From positions 124,001 through 188,000 of the forward strand of contig NZ_SMLM01000004.1 of assembly GCF_004682015.1 (NCBI RefSeq): a stretch of DNA of 64,000 nt, read 5' to 3'. Every line of letters starts with the position of its first letter. Positions within the stretch are counted from its first letter, which is position 1. A model generated the notes under the pieces. It was given only the letters and a program-made list of their open reading frames with translations. It ran no database searches and was not told where the DNA came from. Positions 7,117-15,484 of this stretch are shown piece by piece. Position numbers and translations under genes: made by a program. The stretch is from Ramlibacter henchirensis. Lineage in GTDB: Bacteria; Pseudomonadota; Gammaproteobacteria; Burkholderiales; Burkholderiaceae_C.

Positions 7117-8808
7117 ATGGGCGGGATGACGCCCGACCTCAATCCTTATCGCGACGTGGACCTGCGCCCATTGCGGTCGAGGCTAGCCAGATGGTCCGGC
7201 TGGGAATCCACGCTCTTGGATGCAGCCAAGCTCGCCAACTTGGCCCGGAAGCTTGGGTTCGGGCACTTCGACGAGGCCGGCATCCGTGCACTGTGGCGCA
7301 TCGGGCTTGTTCGTGCGGACGTCACCACCGCGCAGGCTCCTGCACAGGTCCCTGGCTTTGAGCCAGTGCAGGGCGCGCCCGATGTGCGCTTCATCGATGT
7401 GGGCAAACCAAAGGCAAGACCAACTGGGTCGCCTTCCTTCGTGCCGAAGGACGAGGCCCCGGAAGATGCGCTCACGCCGTACTTCCACCCATACAGGATC
7501 TTCCTGTTGCACCACGTTGTGCGCACGTTGGGAGTCAGCACGAGCAACACGCAGTACCTGCTGTGGACTCCCGGTGTGCTCAGCGTCGTCGAATGGCAGC
7601 TACGCAGCCTGAACCACTGGACTGAATCGAAGAACTTCCTCGACCGCTTTGACCATTGGAACTGGACCTGCGAGCTCGCGATCGTGTGTGAGCCGGTCCG
7701 ATGGACGCGGCGCGAAACAGATAACGAGGATCCCGAGCAGCTGTGGCTGCAGGATTACGGGCTAAAGCTTCAATCACATCTTCGTACGCTGCCAGAGGAC
7801 GCGGTCCCAAGCACTAGGCAAGCGTTCGCGCTGTCGGCGGGGGAGCTGGACCCGAACAGCGGGCTGCACACCCTGCTGCGGCTGATGAAGCGGTTTGAGC
7901 GGGATCGGATCGAAGGCCGGATCGGCGCGGCGATGCGGCTGCTGGACATGGCCGAATCCATCCGCCGCGCCGTCGAGCGCCACTTGAGCGTCGAGCTCCC
8001 CGAAGAAGATGAGATCGGCGCTGGGATGTGGATGGTCGGTGCACGAAAGATCCGGTACGGAACGGACCGAGTGTTCGACGCTGCGCCTTCCATGTTGCGT
8101 GACTTCCTGGGCTCGTTCGGGCTGGACGGCGGCGTGAAGGCGCGTTGCTACGTCGAGGGTCAAACTGAGCTGGGCGCACTGCGGCATGTCCTGGGATCCA
8201 CGAGCCAGTGCGTCGTCGTGAACCTGAGCGGGGCGGTCGTGGAGCGGGGCGGCCGAGGGCTCGCCTTCGCTGAATCCCTGGCTGCCGACAAAGCCAGTGG
8301 CACTTTCAGCTTCATCATGCTCGACGCCGATCGAGCTGACGTAGTCAGGACATTGCGCAAAGCTGCATCCGAGGAGACGTTCCACGGCGCGTTCCTTCTC
8401 TCCAACCCGGACATCGAGATGGAGAACTTCGCGATTTCCGAGCTGCTAAACGTCGCGCTTGGGATGGCGGCTCGCTACGAGACCCCGGGCAGCCCGCCGC
8501 AGAGCTACTCGCGCGACGCTCTACTTTGCGAGCTGGAAGGCGCGAAGTCAGGCGATGAGTTTTTCAAGAGACTGCACCGTGATGGCCGCCTGCCAGAGGT
8601 CGACAAGGGGGAAGATTGGGGTACAGCACTGATGGCCTATGCCATCGAGCACCGGAGTTTCCCGCAAGGTGATCCCCGCGGCGGCGAGGAACGGCCGATC
8701 ATTGGATTTGCGCAGATGCTGATCCGGGCAGAAGAAGTCGGCTTCCGGCACTCGCTGCAGTACGAGAAGGTGGATCCGGATACGGGTCGGCTTCACCGCA
8801 GGAGCTAG
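7117..8808 (+). CDS. TOPRIM-domain protein, putative nuclease or defence factor
   Basis: The C-terminal half has a TOPRIM-like core: the acidic motif CYVEGQTELGAL (residues about 343-354), a hydrophobic strand ending in MLDADRAD with the DxD motif (about 399-406), and SNPDIEMENF (about 428-437) with further acidic residues. This arrangement resembles OLD-family TOPRIM nucleases, but no ATPase domain is visible. The N-terminal 330 residues are helical and unrecognised. ATG at 7117 was preferred (7126 also possible); a longer frame from 7012 has unlikely sequence. It is divergent from the HNH operon and next to abiH, so defence is plausible; substrate and trigger are unknown. Confidence 0.62.
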   Translation: MGGMTPDLNPYRDVDLRPLRSRLARWSGWESTLLDAAKLANLARKLGFGHFDEAGIRALWRIGLVRADVTTAQAPAQVPGFEPVQGAPDVRFIDVGKPKARPTGSPSFVPKDEAPEDALTPYFHPYRIFLLHHVVRTLGVSTSNTQYLLWTPGVLSVVEWQLRSLNHWTESKNFLDRFDHWNWTCELAIVCEPVRWTRRETDNEDPEQLWLQDYGLKLQSHLRTLPEDAVPSTRQAFALSAGELDPNSGLHTLLRLMKRFERDRIEGRIGAAMRLLDMAESIRRAVERHLSVELPEEDEIGAGMWMVGARKIRYGTDRVFDAAPSMLRDFLGSFGLDGGVKARCYVEGQTELGALRHVLGSTSQCVVVNLSGAVVERGGRGLAFAESLAADKASGTFSFIMLDADRADVVRTLRKAASEETFHGAFLLSNPDIEMENFAISELLNVALGMAARYETPGSPPQSYSRDALLCELEGAKSGDEFFKRLHRDGRLPEVDKGEDWGTALMAYAIEHRSFPQGDPRGGEERPIIGFAQMLIRAEEVGFRHSLQYEKVDPDTGRLHRRS

Positions 8809-8811
8809 TTG

Positions 8812-9123
8812 CAACGCAACGCCGGGTGCGGCGCGCGGGCCCTGCCCGCAGTCGGCAGGCAGTGCCCTGAGAACTGCGCAAGCGTTTATCCAGAGTTTAA
8901 GCATCCCCGCTCTTGTTGCCTTCCCCGCGTGAGCCACCAGACACTGGGACGATTCGCGGCTCGATGACTCGAGTTGCGGCCGCGTCTGGCCGAAGGCGGA
9001 CCTCGCGGACAGCTTGACCCAGACCAACTTCACATCGTTCCAGGCCCGCAGTGGATTCAGGTGCCTCGGGCCGATTGGCGCGACCGAAGCAGTTCACGAG
9101 CCGCTCCTTTCATGATCTCGGGA
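8812..9123. other. Intergenic, about 310 bases
   Basis: Between the convergent TOPRIM and AbiH genes I see no convincing gene. A 66-codon reverse frame (8897-9097) containing EPRIVPVSGG is open but has no ribosome binding site or family match I know. Confidence 0.4.
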
Positions 9124-10035
9124 TCAGGGCACCCATGCATCAGCATCGGCGAGCGTATGGAACGCCACCCTCGACTTTTCGATGCCCATCCGAGCGGCGG
9201 CATCCTGCGTGTGTTGAGGGTTCCCGTAGTAGCTGAACTTCCACTGAGCAGCAGGCGAGACGTTCTTCCAGACCAGCTGCAGGTAGGGCCAGTCCACCTC
9301 GCCAAGGGAATGGCCCATGACAAGGACTGTCTCCACGCTTTTCAAGGCTGAGAAGAAGGCCTGATTCGCCTGGATGATCTTTTCGGTAGGCTTGAACGTC
9401 TTGGCGAAGTAGTCGTCAACAATGAAGTTTCCCTGCCACACCCGGGTGTCCATTGCCTCCGGGTCTGCCCGGTGGTTCAGGGAGTCAGCTTCCGTGCGCC
9501 TCCAGCCGTGACCAAGGACGATCTGGGATGTGGCATCCCGCGCTTGGCCGTGGAGGTGAAGCACTCGCGCGGGCGCGACGCCATACACGCTGGTCAGCGT
9601 GTCCGTGTAATTGAAGTTGAGGAACACGCCGCTCCTGTCGATCGGCAGGGGAGCGACTCCCGATTGGGTCAGCGGTGGGATTTGAAGCTGTCGAACCCAA
9701 TCCGCGAATCGGCTTCGCATCGTGCTGGAGATCTTTCTGATGATTCGATCCAGCTCGTACTCGTAATCATGGTGCCCGGCATCGCTCCAGTCCTCCGCAC
9801 CGTACGGCATCAAGAAGTCTGAAGCGTCTTCGATCGCGGTCGCAGCATCGAAGTGCGCGAGCCGCGCCTCGAACTCGTTCCAGAAGGAATCGTCGATGTA
9901 GAAATACTGGTCGACGGCGTCGTACGTTTCTGGATCGGCCTTTTCTAGGTACTTGCCAAAATCAGCGTACCTCGACCCGACCCCATGATGGAGGTCGAAG
10001 CCATTACCAATGATGTACAGGGTCTTGGTGGACAA
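9124..10035 (-). CDS. AbiH family abortive-infection protein
   Basis: The N-terminus MSTKTLYIIGNGFDLHHGV is the hallmark of AbiH (PF14253), known from lactococcal abortive infection. Further family features are FLNFNYTDTL (about 140), VLHLHGQ (about 160) and VLVMGHSLGEVDWPYL (about 240). Length (303) fits. The FNYT / LHGxxxD / GHSxGexD pattern is reminiscent of SIR2-like NAD-binding folds. It probably acts alone in the cytoplasm to stop growth after phage infection; the trigger is unknown. The gene stands by itself and ends convergently with the TOPRIM gene. Confidence 0.9.
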   Translation of the reverse strand: MSTKTLYIIGNGFDLHHGVGSRYADFGKYLEKADPETYDAVDQYFYIDDSFWNEFEARLAHFDAATAIEDASDFLMPYGAEDWSDAGHHDYEYELDRIIRKISSTMRSRFADWVRQLQIPPLTQSGVAPLPIDRSGVFLNFNYTDTLTSVYGVAPARVLHLHGQARDATSQIVLGHGWRRTEADSLNHRADPEAMDTRVWQGNFIVDDYFAKTFKPTEKIIQANQAFFSALKSVETVLVMGHSLGEVDWPYLQLVWKNVSPAAQWKFSYYGNPQHTQDAAARMGIEKSRVAFHTLADADAWVP

Positions 10036-10109
10036 TGTGAGCCTCAGTATTGCCGTCCTTCGAATTAGAGCACTACGCCGGGTTAATGAGGAGCAAGTAG
10101 ACTCGCGTC

Positions 10110-10319
10110 ATGACCTGCGTCGCATGTACCGAGCTCGCTGGCAAACCCGCTCGCCAGACTGAGCCCCACAAGGATCTTGAACTCGTCAGCAGTGAGAGTT
10201 GGTCGAAGAAGTCGGGGGGCATGGCCAAGGGCGCCATCGAGAAGTACCGGTGCCAGGTGTGCGGCAAGGAATGGACCCGCGACACCGACAAAAACGACAG
10301 CCACGCTGTCTGGGTTTAA
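10110..10319 (+). CDS. Small double-CxxC zinc-ribbon protein
   Basis: A 69-residue protein with one CxxC near the start (MTCVACTEL) and a second in YRCQVCGKEWTRDTD (about 46-60). Four cysteines in two knuckles suggest one structural zinc, as in short zinc ribbons. I do not know the function; such proteins are common, unstudied and often found in accessory regions. It lies divergently from abiH with about 75 bases between the starts. Confidence 0.6.
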   Translation: MTCVACTELAGKPARQTEPHKDLELVSSESWSKKSGGMAKGAIEKYRCQVCGKEWTRDTDKNDSHAVWV

Positions 10320-10473
10320 GCCCAATCGTTCCCGTCACGATCGGCATCCAGGTTCGCCGATCTCGCAGGCTGCGCATCCGATCCGGCGTGCGCACGGCGG
10401 GCTCAACCCCATTGCGTTGATGCAGGGGCAAAACCATCCCTATGAGACACCGCGCGCGAGTCCAGTCCAGGAG

Positions 10474-10545
10474 TGTCCGAAAGCGGACCTCTATGCCTCG
10501 AGTGAGTCACACGACAAGAAGACCGGCGGATTCGTAGTCCGCCGC
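10474..10545 (-). repeat. Anticodon-arm-like hairpin element, copy 2 (inverted)
   Basis: Hairpin CGGCGGA-TTCGTAG-TCCGCCG (10524-10544) with a seven-base loop, and CGAAAGCGGAC (10478-10488) upstream. The latter is the reverse complement of the GTCCGCTTTCG-like module seen after copies 1 and 3, so this copy appears inverted. Confidence 0.5.
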
Positions 10546-10565
10546 GAAGGTGGAGAGGCCGAGTT

Positions 10566-10763
10566 CTAACGGCCACCGCGTGGTCTGCACATGTTCTGAA
10601 GAACTTCGTGGCTGGTGGAGGCCACCTTGACCACCCGCCTGGAGCCCTCTAGTCGTACGGCTTCTGGGTGCTCGCGGCGGATTACTTCCTCGGTGCAGTA
10701 GTGGCTCGTGGTCCAACGTCCGCACCACTTGATGCGCCACTTGTATTGCACTTCCTCTTTCAC
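10566..10763 (-). CDS. Small conserved protein of LexA-box operon
   Basis: A 65-residue protein, VQYKWRIKWCGRWTTSHY then CTEEVIRREHPEAVRLEG. It belongs to a type of short, Arg/Trp-rich protein I associate with Burkholderiales genomes, with no known function. The GTG start overlaps the TGA of the upstream gene (GTGA), so the two are translationally coupled. An SOS box upstream of the pair suggests induction by DNA damage. No membrane segment or cysteine motif is present. Confidence 0.6.
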   Translation of the reverse strand: MKEEVQYKWRIKWCGRWTTSHYCTEEVIRREHPEAVRLEGSRRVVKVASTSHEVLQNMCRPRGGR

Positions 10764-11067
10764 GCTGGCTGCGGAAACAGCCTGATCTCGAAGGCAAGTT
10801 CTTCGGCGCCGTCCGTGCCCGCCAAGGCAGCTTCCGCGGCGAGCAGGTATGCCTTGGGCCAGCGGACCGCTCGCGCGAAGGTAGTGCCATTAAGACCGCC
10901 TGCATGCACCTCGTTAGCCGTCAGCCAGGCGCGGTACGTGGCTTCCACCTCTTCTGGCTTACCGAGGGTTCGCTCCAGCGCGGCAATGAACGACACTCCG
11001 CAGCGATGCGTTCGGGGCTAGGCAAGGCCTTGCCGTCGCGCAGGGCCACTGTGTAGGGGCGCTCCAT
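10760..11067 (-). pseudogene. LexA-box-controlled small gene with probable frameshift
   Basis: An ATG at 11067 with AGGAGA six bases upstream starts MERPYTVALRDGKALPSPER then IAAE. Near 10995 the reading must change frame to continue SFIAALERTLGKPEEVEATY and on to LAFEIRLFPQPA, which ends at 10760. The two parts together look like one protein of about 102 residues, so a one-base indel near 10990-11000 is likely. Alternatively the downstream part could start at GTG 10996. The gene is first in a two-gene operon whose start lies 18 bases from a LexA-type palindrome. The product is not recognised. Confidence 0.5.
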
Positions 11068-11084
11068 GCTGCTCTCCTGTATCT

Positions 11085-11106
11085 ATACTGTATGTCCATA
11101 CAGTAT
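11085..11106. promoter_or_regulatory. LexA (SOS) box
   Basis: The core CTGTATGTCCATACAG (11088-11103) matches the LexA consensus CTGT-N8-ACAG, and the palindrome extends three more bases on each side. It lies 18 bases before the minus-strand ATG at 11067 and about 130 bases before Ku on the plus strand. It should repress the small minus-strand operon until DNA damage; an effect on ku is possible but less likely given the distance. Confidence 0.8.
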
Positions 11107-11238
11107 CGCAGAACGCCCACTGCTTGCAAGCGCTCTAGCAGTTGCTGCTCTCTCAAGCGGACTCATCTATGCGTACTCACAGCGGCAACGTGGGATCGCC
11201 TACAGCGCTCCCGATGGCCCAGCAACTAACCTGCGAGC

Positions 11239-12210
11239 ATGGCCGCACCTGCACCCACTCGCGCCCTCTGGAAGGGCAGCATCAGCTTCGGGCTGGTGTT
11301 CATCCCGATCGCCTTGCACTCCGCCACCGTGGAGGTCAGGCCGAAGATGAAGATGCTGGACTCGGAAACCGGTGCCCCGGTTGGCTACAAGAAGGTGGAC
11401 AAGGTGACCGGCGAGGCCGTGAGCCAGGCGGACGTGGTCAAGGGCGTCGAGGTCGACAAGGGTCAGTACGTCACGCTCACGAAGGACGAAATCAGGGAAG
11501 CCCTGCCCAAGACGACCCAGACGATCGAGATCGAGTCGTTCGTCAAGTTGGAAGAAGTGCCGACGATCTACTTCAACAAGCCCTACCTCACTTCGCCGAC
11601 GGGCAAGGCCCAGAAGGTCTACGCCCTGCTCCGTGACGTGCTGCGGCGCACCGGCAGGGTCGGCGTCGGCCGCATCGTGGTCTCCACGAAGCAGCATCTA
11701 GCGCTGGTGCTGCCCCACGGCGACGGGCTGGTGGTCAACCTGCTGCGCTGGCACGAGGAGATCCGTGACCAGACCGGCCTGCAACTTCCGGGAGATGCCA
11801 AGGAGGTGGGCCTCACGGATCGCGAGCTGAAGATGGGCGAGCAGCTCGTTCTCGACCTGGCTGACGAATGGCACCCGGAGCGCTTCCGCGACGAGTTCGC
11901 CGAGAAAGTGCAGGCACTGATCGAAGCCAAGCGGAGGGCCGGGGAAGTGAAGCAGGTTGCAGAGATCATGGGAGACGAGGCCGTGCCTGCATCGGCCGAA
12001 GTCTTCGACCTAACGGAACTGCTGCGCCGAAGCCTCAAGGGTGGCGCGGCACCTGCGCCATCCCGCACCCCCGCCCCTGCGCCGAAGAAAGCCGCGGCCC
12101 GGAGCGTCAAGACAGCGGCGAATGACGAGCGCGAACGGGCTGCCGCCGCCGCGAAGACCACGGGGAAGGCCAAGGCCACTGTGAAGGCGAGCAAGCGTAA
12201 GTCGGCGTAG
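11239..12210 (+). CDS. ku: Ku protein, non-homologous end joining
   Basis: Bacterial Ku binds double-strand DNA ends as a homodimer and recruits LigD. The protein starts MAAPAPTRALWKGSISFGLV, the standard Ku opening, followed by KMLDSETGAPVGYKKVDK and the ring-forming beta-barrel domain to about residue 255. The C-terminus (about 265-323) is a Lys/Ala/Pro-rich tail, as in Ku proteins that bind DNA through a basic extension. No ligD lies in the window, so the ligase must be elsewhere or absent. Its presence on an island beside an SOS-controlled operon suggests horizontally acquired repair. Confidence 0.95.
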   Translation: MAAPAPTRALWKGSISFGLVFIPIALHSATVEVRPKMKMLDSETGAPVGYKKVDKVTGEAVSQADVVKGVEVDKGQYVTLTKDEIREALPKTTQTIEIESFVKLEEVPTIYFNKPYLTSPTGKAQKVYALLRDVLRRTGRVGVGRIVVSTKQHLALVLPHGDGLVVNLLRWHEEIRDQTGLQLPGDAKEVGLTDRELKMGEQLVLDLADEWHPERFRDEFAEKVQALIEAKRRAGEVKQVAEIMGDEAVPASAEVFDLTELLRRSLKGGAAPAPSRTPAPAPKKAAARSVKTAANDERERAAAAAKTTGKAKATVKASKRKSA

Positions 12211-12305
12211 CGCGCCGGACCATCGAAGCCCTCCCCGGCTGGGAGCTAGCGCTAAACGCGAATGAGCGCAAGGCCGGGAGGCTGTGTCGCCTGCTCAAGC
12301 CGCTT

Positions 12306-12338
12306 GTACCCTTTGGCCGCTCACAGCCAAAGGGGTAC
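12306..12338 (+). promoter_or_regulatory. Inverted repeat over the ribosome binding site of the 12342 gene
   Basis: GTACCCTTTGGC (12306-12317) and GCCAAAGGGGTAC (12326-12338) form a stem of about 12 pairs with one bulged G and a short loop. The right arm contains the AAAGGGG Shine-Dalgarno site four bases before the ATG. It could hide the site in the mRNA or act as an operator; no U-tract follows. Confidence 0.5.
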
Positions 12339-12341
12339 ACC

Positions 12342-12749
12342 ATGTCGCTCATCGATGAAACGGACGAACTGTTCGCGCGATACCTTGAGTTTGATGCGAA
12401 GCTTTGGGCTCGCTTTGTGCCAACAGGTCTCCCGGTGAAAGCCACGTACTACTGTGATGCCTACGTTCCCGCAGCTGCTGGTGCGTTGCACCGCTTCCTA
12501 TTAATTGTGACGAAGCGCCGAGTCGTGCTTGAGGCCGGCCCGATTTCCACCGGTCATGGCTTGATCTTCAGCGCCAGGTCCACTTCACGCGAAATCGCCT
12601 TCGAAGCTTCTGATTTGGACTGCGTTGGTGAGAACTGGCCGTCTCTCACCGACCCCCTGATGCGCAAGGCTCACGAAGTCGCTGTGCTCTGCGGTCACAA
12701 ATTTGCGCCCTCGCCTTTCAAAGCGGCGCTGAGAAGAGGGAACAGTTAG
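12342..12749 (+). CDS. Hypothetical protein (135 aa)
   Basis: I do not recognise this protein. It has a helical start (MSLIDETDELFARYLEFDAK), a mixed middle with a hydrophobic strand FLLIVTKRRVVLEAG, and a basic end, with no signal peptide or membrane segment. The start is supported by AAAGGGG four bases upstream, inside a strong inverted repeat, so translation may be regulated. It follows ku by 131 bases and may be co-transcribed, but nothing else links the two. An anticodon-arm-like hairpin lies 25 bases after the stop. Confidence 0.6.
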   Translation: MSLIDETDELFARYLEFDAKLWARFVPTGLPVKATYYCDAYVPAAAGALHRFLLIVTKRRVVLEAGPISTGHGLIFSARSTSREIAFEASDLDCVGENWPSLTDPLMRKAHEVAVLCGHKFAPSPFKAALRRGNS

Positions 12750-12774
12750 CGGGCGCCGGCATTTGCCCGGGCAG

Positions 12775-12816
12775 CCGGCGGATCAACAATCCGCCGGTCC
12801 ATGTCTGCTTTCGACC
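12775..12816 (+). repeat. Anticodon-arm-like hairpin element, copy 3
   Basis: Hairpin CCGGCGGAT-CAACA-ATCCGCCGG (12775-12797, nine pairs) followed by CCATGTCTGCTTTCGACC. Compared with copy 1 the stem differs by paired changes, which argues for a conserved structure rather than a conserved sequence. Confidence 0.55.
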
Positions 12817-12861
12817 GTGGCGGCCATTGCAGTCGAGCCTCGCAGCGGCCTTACTCCGCTT

Positions 12862-13015
12862 TGAAACCGGAGGCCTTCATGACTTCCCCACTTCGCGTGA
12901 TCGGTCCGGATGAAGGCCTTGAACTCACCGGGGTGCATCGTCCAGGGCTCGTAGCCCATGGTCTTGATGGTCTCCAGCATGTCTTTCGAGAGCACGACCT
13001 TTACCGCCCTCGACG
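12862..13015 (-). pseudogene. C-terminal remnant of a TctC/Bug-type solute-binding protein
   Basis: A reverse frame reads LSKDMLETIKTMGYEPWTMH, PGEFKAFIRTDHAKWG, close to the end of Bug-family periplasmic receptors, where a 'G.EP....P.EF..FI..E..KW' pattern is common. The rest of the gene is absent and the upstream part falls in another frame. These receptors are abundant in Burkholderiales. It has no function now, and identification from so short a stretch is tentative. Confidence 0.4.
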
Positions 13016-13099
13016 TGGATGCCCTCCACGAGGGCGGCCCGTGTCTGCGCGGGCGCGACGAGGCGCTGGGCTCATTGAGGCGCGGGCGGTGAGTAGGCG

Positions 13100-15304
13100 T
13101 TACGATTTTCCACCGCTGACAAGAGGCCAAAAAGGGGGGATGCCAAAGTAAGGGTGAAGAACAAGGTAAGAACCGCATGGAATCGCTCGGGCTACCGCGT
13201 CTTTCATGTCGCGAACGGGTTGCGAATAGATTAACTCCTCATCCAACATCGAAAGCAGCGGTACGATCCTTGTAAGAGATTCCATTGCGGCGCTCCCACC
13301 AAGAGCCGCGGCAGAGTCGGTGATGGCGCGCACCTGAACCAGCACATCATGGAGCGCGACGTGGAAAGGCTTGAAGTCCGCAAGAAGCCGAAGATTTAGC
13401 CGCCGAAACATGTGATTCAAGAGCAACCAGCACTGGACGTTGAATAGTCTGTAGTGCAGCGGATTTTGTCGGTTGTCTTCTGCGGGCTGCGAGCCACTGT
13501 CCGTGAACTGCTGCCATAGTCGAGCTCTAGATCGCACGAAGCTGTTTGCCACCTCTTCGAAGTTACTCACGAATCGAGATAGCGCAAGAACCTGCAACTC
13601 ATAGCAAGTACCGTGATTATTGGCGGCCTGCGCTTCGATTTTTCCCTGCGGACTGTTTTTGAGCCATCGCAGGTACCCCGTGCACCAATGCTGGACTCCA
13701 ACCCAGATTTTACCCGCAATGCCTTCTCTGCAATGAAGAATCTGAAGGCCGTCTAAGAAATAATAGAGGTCCTTTGCGTCAATGATTCCATGTCCAGCCG
13801 CCTCGAATTGATCGTGGCCACGTCGCATTTGGCCAAAACGCAAATCTGGATGCATTGATTCGGGCCCAACAAACCAACTATCCAATACTGCTTCGGCCTT
13901 CGCTCGAAACTCAGCTTTTCCGGAAATTACACTCCCGAGACTCAATGCCGTGACGTCATCAAACACTTGCTGAAGGCGAGTGCTGTCGTACTGCAGGCTT
14001 TCAATGTGATCCAATGATGCCTCGGGGTTTCGGATTCCGTCGTGCCGGACATATGGGAGATCGGTGCCAGCAGCGTCAGGCCACCAGAATGGAGCGACGC
14101 TGTAGTAGTCTCGCTTGTCCTTGGACGGAGGGAGCCGAAGCTTGTCCAAAACACATGGAACTTCCTTCTGGAGGGCTTCTGCTGCTTTCCCTAAGATAGC
14201 TTCGCGAACGATGTCGGCTGCAGAACTCAGCCTTGAAATCCTTTGCGCGTCGTACAGGATTCCTTCCGTTGTATCGCTAGCAGCTCTTGCGCGCTCTGCA
14301 AGAACAGAAGCCAGAAAGTTTCTCACTGAAGTTCGTCTGGCGTTGCTCCTTCGTCGGATTCCTTGAACGCTCGGATCTGTGTCGAACTCATCACGCCCCG
14401 AACTCAATCTAGCCACCCAGCCAGCTTTCACCCAACGGCCAGCATCCGTTGACAAGGTCCAACGCTTGTTCTCCCATGGTTGGTAGGCCCAATCGTCCCA
14501 CACACCAGGATATGAAATTCGGCGAAGAAATTCGACCTTTGAATATCGGCCATACCTCAGGTCACCGTCAAAACGCTCAAGCGCATCACTCCTGAAGATG
14601 ATCTGCGGCTCTTCGAGCGCCTCACAGGTGAACGTAGGACTTAGGAGTTCATCGTTCCTGAGAACTCGCTCCATCGGGACGATGATGTATTTCTCGGTGG
14701 ACGACCCGTCTATTGCCTCTAGAATCTTCTTCCAACCACTTGGGTGAATAAAGCAGTTGCCGTCCCATGGAAGTACCCATCCGAACGCATCACCGGTATC
14801 GAGTGCAACGTTCCGAGCACCGTTGACGTTCATCACGTATCTGTTGGAGTCATGGAATGCGTGGTCCAAGAGCAACGTGTAGCGATAATCATCAAGGATT
14901 TGACCGCACAGCAGCGGAGCAAAGTCGTCGGCAGAAAAATGCGGGAAGCTAGGTTGGAGTCCATCAAGAGCATCCCCTTCAAAAGGGATAACCAAAACGT
15001 CTTGAGCAGCGTCGTTAAGCATCTGCAACAGCTGCTGCTGCACTTCAGTATCCACCAAGCGGTTCAGTATCCATCTCTTCTGTACCCGTGGCAATGCGCT
15101 TTCGTTTCGCAAAATGAATTCCACGTTGCGGAGCGTCTGCTTGCGACAGTGTCGAGGGGGAAGGTCGTTACCCAAAATCCGGCACAACAGAACGTTTGCC
15201 GCTTGAGTCCTACCAAGGGCCAACTGACGAATTGATGAGTCAGTCTGCAATTTAGGATTCTTCACACTCAATCCTCTTGTTGCGCCGATCTGAAAATTAA
15301 CCAT
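13100..15304 (-). CDS. Two-domain protein: unknown N-terminal domain plus alginate-lyase-like domain
   Basis: The C-terminal half (from about residue 390) carries the alginate lyase family signature DYYSVAPFWWPDAAGTDLPY and later AANNHGTCYELQVLAL, the (alpha/alpha)-barrel of PF05426-type enzymes that cut uronic-acid polymers by beta-elimination. The N-terminal 330 residues include ILGNDLPPRHCRKQTLRN, VNGARN and WVLPWDGNCFIHPSGW. That pattern suggests a nucleotide-sugar-type fold I have seen only in uncharacterised proteins. ATG 15304 was chosen because the 38 upstream codons look non-coding. There is no clear signal peptide. It is the last of three same-strand genes with a radical SAM protein and a glycosyltransferase-HD fusion. 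Confidence 0.7.
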   Translation of the reverse strand: MVNFQIGATRGLSVKNPKLQTDSSIRQLALGRTQAANVLLCRILGNDLPPRHCRKQTLRNVEFILRNESALPRVQKRWILNRLVDTEVQQQLLQMLNDAAQDVLVIPFEGDALDGLQPSFPHFSADDFAPLLCGQILDDYRYTLLLDHAFHDSNRYVMNVNGARNVALDTGDAFGWVLPWDGNCFIHPSGWKKILEAIDGSSTEKYIIVPMERVLRNDELLSPTFTCEALEEPQIIFRSDALERFDGDLRYGRYSKVEFLRRISYPGVWDDWAYQPWENKRWTLSTDAGRWVKAGWVARLSSGRDEFDTDPSVQGIRRRSNARRTSVRNFLASVLAERARAASDTTEGILYDAQRISRLSSAADIVREAILGKAAEALQKEVPCVLDKLRLPPSKDKRDYYSVAPFWWPDAAGTDLPYVRHDGIRNPEASLDHIESLQYDSTRLQQVFDDVTALSLGSVISGKAEFRAKAEAVLDSWFVGPESMHPDLRFGQMRRGHDQFEAAGHGIIDAKDLYYFLDGLQILHCREGIAGKIWVGVQHWCTGYLRWLKNSPQGKIEAQAANNHGTCYELQVLALSRFVSNFEEVANSFVRSRARLWQQFTDSGSQPAEDNRQNPLHYRLFNVQCWLLLNHMFRRLNLRLLADFKPFHVALHDVLVQVRAITDSAAALGGSAAMESLTRIVPLLSMLDEELIYSQPVRDMKDAVARAIPCGSYLVLHPYFGIPPFWPLVSGGKS

Positions 15305-15484
15305 TAGGGCAGCTTTCTGACGGAACGCGACCACATTGCCTGGCCCGCACGATCGTGGTGTCGGTATCGTCTTCCTTGCGGCCGCGGCCCCGCGGCACGC
15401 GCACCTGCTCCGGTCCACTCAGACCCGTACAGCACAGAAGGGGGCGGAAGGTGCCATTTCGTCGAAGCGCGCCTTGGATCCGCG

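Noticed and set aside
12801..13151. Plus frame starting MSAFDRG
   Set aside because: This start is created by the repeated TGTCTGCTTTCGACC module and is a known type of spurious ORF.
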